Assembly: GCA_963777695.1 (NCBI GenBank)
Contig: CAVZRC010000004.1
Coordinates: forward strand, 2,976,001-3,040,000
DNA from: CAVZRC01 sp963777695
Lineage (GTDB): Bacteria > Planctomycetota > Planctomycetia > Isosphaerales > Isosphaeraceae
Length of the DNA stretch: 64,000 nucleotides
Direction of reading: 5' to 3'
Below the pieces are notes generated by a model. The model was given only the letters and a program-made list of their open reading frames with translations, did no database searches and was not told the origin of the DNA. Positions 39,246 through 48,997 of the stretch are shown here, in pieces (position 1 is the stretch's first letter; every line of letters begins with the position of its first letter). The translations under genes and the position numbers were made by a program.

Positions 39246-41111
39246 TCAGACCGGCAATGGCACAGCCTTGTTCGACCGCAGGACGCGATCGGTGAAGTCG
39301 CTCCGACCGGCCCAGGTCACGGCGAGATGGTCGATCGCGCGGCGTCAGGCCGACGTACAGCAAGTTGCTGTCGCGCAGTTCGTCCGGGACGATCGGGTTG
39401 GGGAGTTGGTCCAGGGCCGAGACGATCACTGCGGGGAATTCCAGCCCCTTGGACGCGTGGATCGTCAGCAGCCGGACGCCGGGCCTGTCGATTGACCGCA
39501 CGCCGCCGTTCGGGTCCGATTCGTTGGAGATCCAGCAGACCTCGTTCGACTCGCGAAGCCTGCGGCAAAGCGTGTCGATCCGATCGCGCTCCTTCCTCGG
39601 GTAGAGCACGGCGATCTCCCGCTCGGCCAGCCCTTTCTCCTTGAATTCGCCGACCAGACGGGCGATCAGGGCGTGCTCCTCGTCAACGTTGTCACAGCCC
39701 CGATACACGGGCACCGGCCCCTGGCGGGTTGCCTTGGTGGGCAGGACCCGCACGTGCGTCTCGGATTCGTCCGCATCCTCGACGACCGACTGGGCGACCT
39801 GCCAGGCGAATTCCAGGATCTGCTTCGTATTGCGGTAGTTCCGGCTCAGCCGCCGCGACCGGCCTTGTGCGATCACGCCGACCGACTTCCAGGTGAAACC
39901 ACGGCTCCGGCCATAGAGGCTCTGGGCGCCGTCGATCGCGATGAGGAGATCACCCTCGGGGCCGCCGCGGAGCGAGCCGGTCGCGCAGCGGAACCAGTCG
40001 GGCTCGAAGTCGTGGGCCTCGTCGATGAGGATCGCGTCGTACTTCTCCGCCTCGGCGAAATGCGCGAGCCCGCCGAGGAATGCCGCGACGGCCCGTGTCC
40101 CGTAGTCGTCGAATGACTCGTCGTCGCGCTGCCGCAATCCGGTCTGTGCGCGACCCAGGAATGGAAATGGCGGACCTCGATCCCTCGCAGGCTCGGGTCT
40201 CCGGCGAGCTTGGCCGTCAGGTCGGCGGACAGGGCCTTGTTGTAGCAGAGGACCAGGACCCTCTTCGAGGGGGCTCGCTCCGCGATCAGCCGGGCGCGGG
40301 CGAGCAGGAGCACCGTCTTTCCCGACCCGGCGACGCCGAAGATCACGTGATGGCCGGAGCCGAGCGCGCGGGCCGCCTGTTCCTGCTGGGCATCGAGCAC
40401 CTCCAGCGTCACGGCCTCCGCCGCGGGGACTTGCCCCGACGGCACCGAGGCCGCCTTCGCCGGCCGACGCTTCACGACGACCTCGCGGTGCAAGACGCCC
40501 TTGAGCGTCTGCATCTGGTCCTCGGTCAGTGGATCGAACGGGAACGCGATGGTGAAGAGCCGCCTGAGCCTGCGGATGACCTCGCGGTCGCCGGCCCCTT
40601 CGAGCGACGCCAGCTCATCGCGGCACAACACCCGGTCGGACTGGAACAGCGGAGTGAACTCGGCCTCCTCGAGCTGGGCGCGGGTGATGTTCGTCAGCAG
40701 CACCCCGAAGCCGCAGGGGAAGCACGGCTTGCCCCGATGTTCGCCTTGTTGCTGGAGGAGGATGGCGTGATCCGGCCGGGCCAGTTCGTTGACCAGCGCG
40801 AAGAGATACTCGCGCACCTGACGGATCGGATGCTTGTGCGTCTCGACCTGGACCCGGCCGGCCTCGGTCTTGTGCAGCTCGACTTCGTGATCGGTCGCCC
40901 GCGCGATCTCGCCGGCATACCATCCCTTGACCTCGAGCATCAACAGGCCGAAATCGTCGGCCACCAGGGTGAAGTCCGGGAATCGGCCCTGCACGACCGG
41001 CTCGTACCAGGCGGTGAAGTGATCCGGCAGCGCGTCGCGGAGCATCGCGTAGACCCGCTTCTCCCCGGCGGTGGCCTTCGAGGGGCAGGAGTCGGGGATC
41101 AGGATCGCCAT
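39246..41111 (-). CDS. NERD-domain UvrD/Rep-type helicase, frameshifted
   Basis: After repair about 621 residues. ATG 41111 lies behind GGGGGAG. The N-terminal NERD nuclease-related domain (AGEKRVYAMLRDAL, FPDFTLVADD, LMLEVKGWYAGEI) is joined to a superfamily-1 helicase: Walker A VIFGVAGSGKTVLLLARA, Walker B AILIDEAHDFEPDW, RRLSRNYRNTKQILEFAW (motif IV), TIHASKGLEFPAVIV and LYVGLTR (motifs V/VI). It likely unwinds or degrades DNA; NERD-helicases are frequent in genome islands. Breaks are at about 40146 (one C missing) and 39337-39343 (one base extra or two missing); after repair it ends in SNKAVPLPV. Confidence 0.85.
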
Positions 41112-41262
41112 CGTTGCACTCCCCCGCACTCCGTCTCGTTCCGCTCGAACGTCCACCCCGACCGCGGGCTCTCGGTCCGGGTGTGGATTCCAGATTGCAT
41201 TGTACCAGGACCTTTCCGGAGAGCCGTCGGATGCCACTCGAAGGCCCGTCCGAAGATGGCGA

Positions 41263-42619
41263 CTACCGGCCCGTCCTCGCGAAATGATAATCGGCGAAAT
41301 CCATAAATGCTTGCCAGTCATCCACGGTGACGTCGTGAACGCCGGGCCGGATGCGATAGCCGATGGTGCTCTTGACCAGGCTGTCAACGGCCGGCCTGGG
41401 CATCTCGGTGACTGCCAAGCCGTCGGTCCCGAGCAGGCGGTAGACCGGGTCGGCGGCGAGTGCGGACAGGAACTCTCCCTTCGGGTCGGCCCATCGGTCT
41501 TCCTCGGCCGAGCTGAGCAGGACCGGCCTCGGAGCGATCAGGGCGATCAGCTCGTGCTGGTCGACGGGCATGCGATCCTCGTGGTCGCTGTACTTGTGGA
41601 AGTTGGCGCAGAACCAGTGGGGGAACGACTTGTTGAGGTGAGCGGCGGTCTCGCCGAAGATTCGGCGGGAGAGCGCCGCGCCGCCGGCGCCGGAATTGTT
41701 CGCGATCACGATGGCGAACCGAGGGTCCGATGCGCCGGCCCAGAGCGACGTCTTGCCCAGCCGCGAATGGCCCATGAGGACCACCTTCTTCGCGTCGATC
41801 TCGGGCATCGTCGCGAGGACGTCCAGGGCCCGGCTCAGGCCCCACGCCCAGGCACCGATCGAGCCCCACTCGCCGGCCCCGGGGCGAGTCTGGCCGGGCC
41901 GGTAGAACAGTGGATGGACCCCGTTGAGGAACCCGTCGTCGAAGTCGGGGTCGATGTCGCCGTAATAGACCGTCGCCACGGCATAGCCCCGCGCAAGGAT
42001 CCGCTCGACCGACCACTGCGACGCCTCGGAGCCCCGCGTCGCCTCGGTGGCCTTGTGGTCGTTGATCCCTTTCCGGGCGTCGTTCCGCATCCACTGCCGC
42101 GAGAGCGCGATCCCCGGATCGCGATGGATCGCGTGGTTGCCGTTGAAGTTCAGGCCCAGGAACGCCGGGACGCGATGCCCGGGCCCGGCCGCCTTCGGCA
42201 GGTAGACCAGGAGCTCCATGCTCGGGCCGTTCGGATCGTCCGAGAAGGCGATCGTGACCTCGCGGCGGACGGCGGTCCCGCCAAGGGCTTGCGCAGTCTT
42301 CCGAGCGGACGTGGGCCATCGGCTTGATCGGCCTCGGGGGTATCGGCACGGCGCCATAGACCTCCGCCTGGAAGATCCGCAACAGCTCGGGACGGCGCTC
42401 GTCGATCCACATCTCGCGCGTCGCGACCTTCCGGCCGTCGGCCATGACCAGCGGATCGGGCAAGGTGTAGGATCCGACCCTGGCCTCGTCGTAATTGGCG
42501 CCGGGCGGCTGCGCCCGGGCGGCGGACCCGACCGTCCCGAGGAGGGCGGCCAGTGCCGCGAGTGTGAGTGTCACGCGCGTGAAGCATGAGCGTGGGCGAT
42601 CGGGCTCGAGGCCGAACAT
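41263..42619 (-). CDS. Exported CE15-type glucuronoyl esterase, frameshifted
   Basis: After repair about 452 residues. ATG 42619 follows GAGGAGC. Signal peptide TLTLAALAALLGTVGSAARA; alpha/beta-hydrolase core with the nucleophile in VLMGHSRLGKTSLWAGA, the CE15-type G-x-S-R-x-G-K motif, and a catalytic His candidate near PGVHDVTVDDW. CE15 enzymes cleave the ester between 4-O-methylglucuronic acid of xylan and lignin. The N-terminal 105 residues are in a second frame; the break at GCGC 42291-42294 repairs with two bases (SEDCAQALGG joint). It is probably secreted for plant polymer use. Confidence 0.85.
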
Positions 42620-42702
42620 GGTGGTCTGCTCCTCGGTCGAGGTTCGTTGGGCCGACGGTTCGGGACGATCAGCAACATCATAAACGCGACATCGCGTCCA
42701 CG

Positions 42703-45700
42703 TCAGGGCGGCCCGCCCAGCGGCTCCAATTCGTCCCGGGCCCGGCGCCAGTCCTTGTCGTCCATGACATCGATCCCGCCCGCCGGATCCATCTTCAGTC
42801 CCGTCACCACCCGCAACCACACGTCGATCCGATGGGGCTTCGCCTTCAGTGGCGGGGGCTGGTCCCATCGCGTTGCCATCTCGACGCTCGCGGTGGCGAC
42901 CCATCGGCCTTGGGGATCGAAGGCGACGGCACAGATCGCCTTCTGGAGTGCCAGGGGTGGCCCGAGCCTCTGGCTGGAAGACACGTCCCAGAGCTGGGCC
43001 GTATATTCGTTGCAGCCGGTCAAGAGGGTCTGCCCTGCGGGGCCGAAGGCGAGGGCCCGCACGGGCCCCCGATGTCGCAGGGGTTCGCCGATGGGGCGCC
43101 CGGACGCGGTATCCCAGAGCCGCGCCGTGCGATCCTCGTCGCCGGTCGCGAGGATCCGGCCGTCGGGGCTCAGTGCGACGGCCCACACCGGCCCGTGATG
43201 TTGGATCGGCGCGACCTTCGGGCGCCCGGAGGCCGCGTCCCAGAGCCGCGCGGTGCCATCGCCGCTCCCGGTCGCGACGGTCGTGCCATCCGGGCCGAAG
43301 GCCACGCTCCATACCGGGCCCCCATGCGGCAGCTCGGGGCCGGTCGGTCGCCCGGAGCCCAGGTTCCAGACGCGCGCCGTCCCCTTCGTCGGAGTATCAT
43401 AGTAACCCGTGAGCACGAACTTGCCGTCGCGGCTGAAGGCGACGGCGATGACCCCGCCGTCGTGCTTCGGCAGCTCCGGCTTGATCGGTTGCCCGGAGGC
43501 CGTATCCCAGAGCCGGGCCTCGCCGACGTCGTTCCCGGTGATCGCGGTCTTGCCGTCGGGGCTGAAGGCGACGGCCTTCACCGGCTTACCACCTCCGAGC
43601 AGCTCCAGGGGCTGTCCTCGAGAGCCCAGATCCCAGAGCCGCGCCCGGCCGTCCTCGTCGCCGGTCAAGATGGTCTTGCCGTCGGGGCTGAAGGCGACGG
43701 CCGTCACCGTCCCGTCGAACCGCAGGGGAGGCTGCCCCGGCGGACGGATCGCCGGATGCCATCGGCGCACCACGCCATCCTCGCCACCGGTGAGGACGTC
43801 CTCGCCATTACGGCTGAAGGCGACGGCCCAAATAGGACCCCCATGCCGCAGGGGAGGACCCAGGGGCCGGCCGGCCGGTCCATCCCATAGCTGCGCGACG
43901 CCGAAATAGCTCCCCGTCACGACGGTCTTGCCATCGTGGCCGAAGGCGACGCTCGTCACGCCGCCCGCTTGCCTGATCGGGTCGCCGATCGATTGACCCG
44001 AGTCCGCGTCCCAGAGCCGGGCCTTGCCGTCGTCGCTCCCGGTGATCACGGTCTTGCCGTCGTCGCTGAAGGCCGCGGCCTTCACCGCCACCTCGTGTCC
44101 CTTGAGCGTATGGAGCGATCCCCCGGAGTCCGCGTCCCAGAGCCGGGCCTTGCCGTCCTCGCCGCCGGTCACGACGCGCGTCCCGTCGAAGTTCATCGCC
44201 GCGGCGAGGACGGGTCCCGGATGTTCGATGGGCTTGCCCAGGGGCTCGCCGGAGGCCGCGTCCCAGACTCGCACTTTGTGGTCGTCGCCGCCGGCGAGGC
44301 ACCGCCGGCCATCGCGGCTGAAGGCAACGACCTTCGCCGGCGCAAAGGGTCCTTTCAGGGCGAGGCTCGGTCGTCCGGATCGCGCGTCCCGGATCGAGGA
44401 GGGGCCGGCCTTGCTGCCGGTCAAGATCCTCTTCCCGTCGGGGCTGAAGGCCATGGCGCGGACGGGGCCCAGGTCTTTCATGGGCTCGCCGAGCGTCTTG
44501 CCGGTGGTCGCATCCCACAGTTGCGCCTGGCCGTCGTCGCCACTGGTGAGGCACTTCCGGCCGTCGGGGCTTACGGACAACGCCCAGACGGGTTTCCCGA
44601 CCTCGACGCGATCCTCCAGCGTGTGGAGCTTCGATCGCCATTCCGAGAGCTGAAACGGGATGACCCGCTGGAGCTCGGTCTCGGGCCAGGACGTCTGTTC
44701 CAGGCTGCGCACCAGGTAGAGCATCCCGTAGTCCACCTCGCCCTGCTCGCAATAGGCCCGGCCCTGCTCCATGGTCATCTGGGCCGTCAATCGCTGCACC
44801 CGCATCGTCTGCGCCACCGCGATCACGATCAGGACCAGGGCGACGAACAGCCCGAGCGAGAGCCACGCGACCGTGACGCCAAGTCGTCGCGACTGCGCCG
44901 CCTTCAATTCCGCATCGCGCACCTCCAACGATCGCGCCAGGAAGTCCTTGTCGAGCTGGGTCACCGGCTCGGTCGTGGCCTCGGACCACCGCACGGCCTC
45001 TTCCAGTTCCTTGCCGTGCAGCAGGTCGCTCTCGCGGCGACTGTCTTCCCAGCGGTCGGCGCGTCGGAACAGGACCTCGGGCTGTCGCGCGAGCCAATCG
45101 GCGTTGCTCTTGCGGGCGGGCCCGATGAGTCGATCGTGGGCCAGCTCGTAGTAGACGATCGACTGCCTCTGGTCGCGTCGGATCAAGAAGCGGTCGGTCA
45201 GGGCGTGGAGGACCGCCGGGTTGAGCCCATAGCTCGCCTCGCCGCCCAGGAGGACGCTGATCCTCAGGCCCGCGGGCGAGATCAACGCCCGGTCGATCCA
45301 TTTGCGGATCGACCGCTCGGTCACGCCGGCAGACCGGGACGCCTCCGCCGTCTCGCGGACCGAGGTGTTGTAATAGAGGGTCAGAGCCGCACTGACGCCG
45401 CTCTCGTCGCCGAGTTTCTGGGCCAGCCGCTTGAGGTCGTCACGGGTGATCCGACCCGCGTCGGCGCGCTCGCGCCAGAGGGACTCGCACACGACCTGGA
45501 GGTGTAACGGCTCGACGTAGTTGCCGTGCTTCCACTGCGACGAGCCGTCGAGCGGGTCCATGACCTGGATCCGGTCCAGGTCATCGATCAGGTCTTTGAC
45601 CGCCTCTTCCTCGACCGCGACGCCCAGCTCCTCGGCCGGGCGGCGGACCGGGTCGATGGCCGCGTCGCGGCCCAGCAGGTCGAGCCGGAAGGTCGCCGAC

Positions 45701-46471
45701 AGCCGGTTCGGGATCATCGGCAGGTAAGGGTCCAGCGGGGCGAGGTAATCCTCCCGGATGGCGAAGACGGCCCATCGGTCGCCGTCCTTCAGCGCCGTGC
45801 CGAGCTGCCGCATGAACGCGCAGCTTCGCCGGCTCGTCGGCCGGGTCGAGCGTCAACAGCTCCTCGAACTGGTCGAGCACCAGGAGCGTCTGCACCGGCT
45901 CGTCGGGCTCGGCCCTCGCGGAGTCCGGCACCAGCGCGGCGAGGTGCCGGTCGAGGAACGTGGGCTCCAGCTCCTCGCCGTCGCGACGCAATAGGTCCGC
46001 CAGCGCCTCGGCGGACCGACGGTCCGCCTCGGGGCGCGACTGCTCGAGGCCCACCAGGGCGCTGAGCAGGTATCGGTTCACCGATGCTTTCGCGGCGACC
46101 TCGGCCGCGTGCGACACCCGGACGATCGGCAGGATGAAGAAGCCCTCCCCGCCCGAGCGGTCGTCCCCGGCCGTGCCTTCGCCCGGCCCGGCCTGCGCTC
46201 GACGCCGGGGGGGTGGCCAGGCGAGTCGCGACTTCTCCCCGGCCATGCGGTAGCAGAGCCCGCCCCGGGCCTGAAGCAGCGAGGTCTTGCCCGCCCCGGA
46301 CGGCGAATACAGCAGCAGGATCCGCTCGGAGAGCAGCCGGTTGGTCAGGGCGAGCAGCTCCCGGTCCCGGCCATAGAGCAGGCGGCTGGCCGGCAGCGGC
46401 TGCGGGCCGACGAAGGCGTTCTTCCCCGACGTCGATCTCACGTCGCCGCGGGCGGTTGCACGGCTTTCCAT
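42703..46471 (-). CDS. nSTAND1 NTPase with transmembrane segment and about 14 WD40 repeats, frameshifted
   Basis: After repair about 1,256 residues. Start ATG 46471 overlaps the end of the CHAT-SIR2 gene by 34 bases. N-terminal nSTAND1 NTPase: NAFVGPQPLPASRLLYGR, Walker A LLYSPSGAGKTSLLQ (about residues 54-68), Walker B TLLVLDQFEELL (about 195-206), then a winged-helix-like region and one transmembrane helix VAWLSLGLFVALVLIVIAVA. The C-terminal half holds about 14 WD40 units (LWDATTGKTLG to LWDVSSSQRLG), enough for two seven-bladed propellers. One frame break is at CGCG 45818-45821 (CGCGCG restored gives LRAFMRQLGTAL). STAND proteins with WD40 tails act as ligand-triggered switches. It probably senses a signal and recruits or activates the CHAT-SIR2 and peptidase partners. 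Confidence 0.85.
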
Positions 46472-48637
46472 TGGCGATCCAGGTCCTGTATGAAGTCCTC
46501 GACGCCGCCCCAGTAGACGGCGATCTTGCCCTTCTGCCGGCTCGAGACCAGCTCGCTGAACAGGTTCTTGATGAAGTCGCGGGCCCGCACCGCCTCGCTG
46601 TGCGTCCCGTCCTCGGGGTCGATCTGCACGGCGATGTGCGTGAAGCTCGACCGCTTGTTCCCCCCGCTCTGGTCGATGAGCACGCGGAAGAGCGACCGGA
46701 AGTCCCAGTCGGTCAGCCGGAACCCGAGGAAGACCAGCGCCGAGCTGGCGAGCGTCCCGCGCAGCACGTCGTCGGACAGGTCGTCGTCGCGGCGGAGGAC
46801 GTCCTTCTTCTGCCCCTGCCGGCGGGTCGCGGCGGTGAGGAACTGGAAATAATCGTCCTCGGTCACGAGCATGCTGTCCCGGTCGCGGAGGTGGCCGAAG
46901 AGCTGGTAGACGTCGGGAGACTCGCCGGTCGGCTCGAGCCCGGCGCGGGCCGTCACGACCGGCGCCGACTCGTCGACGGCCACCCCGTCCCATCGGCACG
47001 AGATGACGCGCGGCGTCCGCTTGGCCTCCCGCATGGCCTCGATCAGCAGGTCATCGGGGTTGGTGGTGATGATCGTCTTGATCTGCTTCATCCCGGCCAG
47101 GTAGCGATGGGGCTCGAAGGGCCGTTCCCGCTGGTATTGGCGCCAGGTCTTCGTGAGCTGCTCGAGCAGGTCCTGTTCCGGCGCCGACTCGTCGACATCA
47201 GGGAGTTTCAGCTCGGGCCACCGCCGCTGGAGCGCGCGGTACGTCTCCTTGATCACCTCGAGCCGGGTCGTGTTGTCGTCATAGACCGTCTTGAGGAACT
47301 GCGCCACCTGGGGCAGGTCCTCGCGACCGCTGAGGGCCATGGGGTAGCCGTTGGCGGCGGCCAGCCGGCTCGCGACCTCGCGCGAGGCGCCCGACGAACG
47401 GCTCGAGCAGCCCCGACCCGAGGATCGGCACGCATTTCCCGGTATTGATCTGGTTAATGAGGGACTTCCAGGCGCGGAATGCGTCCTCGCCGCCGACGTT
47501 CAGGCCGCGGGTGAACCAGACCCGGCCCTCGACGAGCCGGGTGGTGAGCACGGGGACCCAGGCGTCCGTCGCGTCGCGGACGGCGGCGCGGCCCATGGTG
47601 ACGGCGGCGTCGACCTGCCCGGACTCGCGCAGCTCGGCGAAGAACGTGGGCAGGAAGGTGCGGGCGGTGTCCATCCGCAGGTTGCCCTGCATGGCCAGGA
47701 CGGCGGGCACCCCGGCCTCGGCCAGCCGCGGCCCGAGCGCGGCCAGGATCGATGGCGTGGCGGCGTCGGGCACGGCGTCGGACCCCCCGCTCTGGCACGA
47801 GATCAGCAGGGCCAGTCGCGGGAGGTTCCTCAGCCCGGTGAGCCCGTTCACCAGCTTCGTCCCCGAGACCATCTCCGCGGTCCCGTCGTCGCGCTCCAGG
47901 ACCAGCTTGGGCTCGCCGTCGATGATCGCCCCGTGGCAGACGAGGTAGAGGATGTCGGGCTCGTCGCGGAGGCCCTCCAGCAGCCGGGCCAGCGTGACGC
48001 GCCCGCGGTCGTCCGCGACCAGTTCCTTCCTGACCATCGGGTTCAGGCCATCCCTCGCCGTCTTGAGCTCGCCCTCGATGTCGATCGCGGCCAGCGCCCG
48101 GCCGTTTGGCGACCATTGCTCGAGGTCGGTGGGGCTGGCGACGGCGATCAGCGCGGTCAGCTCGGCCTGCGGCTTGAGCCGGACCGGCCGCATGTCGCCG
48201 CTGAACAGGTGGCGGGAGAACCAGAGCGACGGCTCCACCATCAGCCAGTCGTCCCGATCCGGCTCGCCCGGGACCTCGGGGTGCGGCCTGCGGAGCAACT
48301 CCCATCGGAGCCGGTAGAGGTCGTCCCGCGACCGCTGATCGGTGCAGAGCCGCACCCGCAGCGGCTGCGACGGCACCTGCCCTCTCGCAACAGCGATGGC
48401 CCCGTCGAACGCCTCGCGGACGACCTGGCTGGCGAACAGCGCCTTGCCGAGCTCGTTCCCGTAGGCGACCGGGTCGTTCATGAGCTCCGCCGATGCGAAT
48501 TTCGCGACATCGATCCGGACCGACACGGCCTCGGTCCCGCGGTCGGCCGCGTTGCCCGGCTCGCGCAGCCGCATGACGAGGGAGAACTCGGCCTCACCGA
48601 GGCGGTAGAAGAAGAGCTCGAGCTCCGGGAAAGACAT
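46438..48637 (-). CDS. CHAT-SIR2 fusion protein, frameshifted
   Basis: After repair about 733 residues. Residues 1-380 form a CHAT (caspase-like, clan CD) domain with catalytic His235 in DILYLVCHGAIIDG and Cys281 in LALLISCQSGGS. From about 400 a SIR2-like NAD-binding domain follows: KCVPILGSGLLEPF, then TIITTNPDDLLIEAM, VYQLFGHLRDRDSMLVTEDD and ALVFLGFRLTDWDFRSL. SIR2-like domains of this kind deplete NAD in defence systems. The frame breaks between the two domains at GCGC 47387-47390; two bases restore FVGRASREVASRL. The gene lies between the C25-like peptidase and the nSTAND-WD40 gene. A peptidase-controlled NADase effector is the most natural reading, but it is inferred. Confidence 0.85.
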
Positions 48638-48997
48638 GATGCCGCTCCTCGTCCGGGCGCCCGCGGTCGACTGAAGAGACTCAGAGCAGAAGAGATTTGA
48701 ACACGAAATACACGAAATACACGAAAATAAATCAAATACTTGGATTCGGCGAAAATTCTAATTGCCCGAATTTCTCCCGAGAATCCTGAATTCGCTGTTT
48801 TTTTCGTGTATTTCGTGTATTTCGTGTTCAAAATCTCTTGATTCCGAATTGGTTTCGGTGTCTTGCTAATACGGTGCTTCGCATTGTCGTGCACCTGATG
48901 ACCGTCGGTTGTTGGCTTCGAGATTGTAAGCCTGACCCGGCCGTGAGGGATAGAGCGTAGTCTCCCGCCCCGCGGCCAAGTCCGCCGGCCGTCCGGC
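48638..48997. other. Intergenic, dominated by an inverted repeat
   Basis: About 360 bases between the C25-like peptidase and CHAT-SIR2 genes. The AT-rich inverted repeat at 48691-48838 occupies nearly half; the rest shows no gene or ribosome-binding site. It may partly separate the transcription of the two genes. Confidence 0.5.
48691..48838. repeat. Long inverted repeat, family with CACGAAATA arms (copy 1)
   Basis: The left arm 48691-48726 and right arm 48801-48838 are nearly perfect reverse complements (one base differs in length), built of three CACGAAATA-type units and joined by a 74-base spacer. The same arms recur at 56913-57032 around a different spacer. The structure would fold into a long hairpin. 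It resembles a small non-autonomous mobile repeat, but no transposase is linked to it. Confidence 0.85.
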
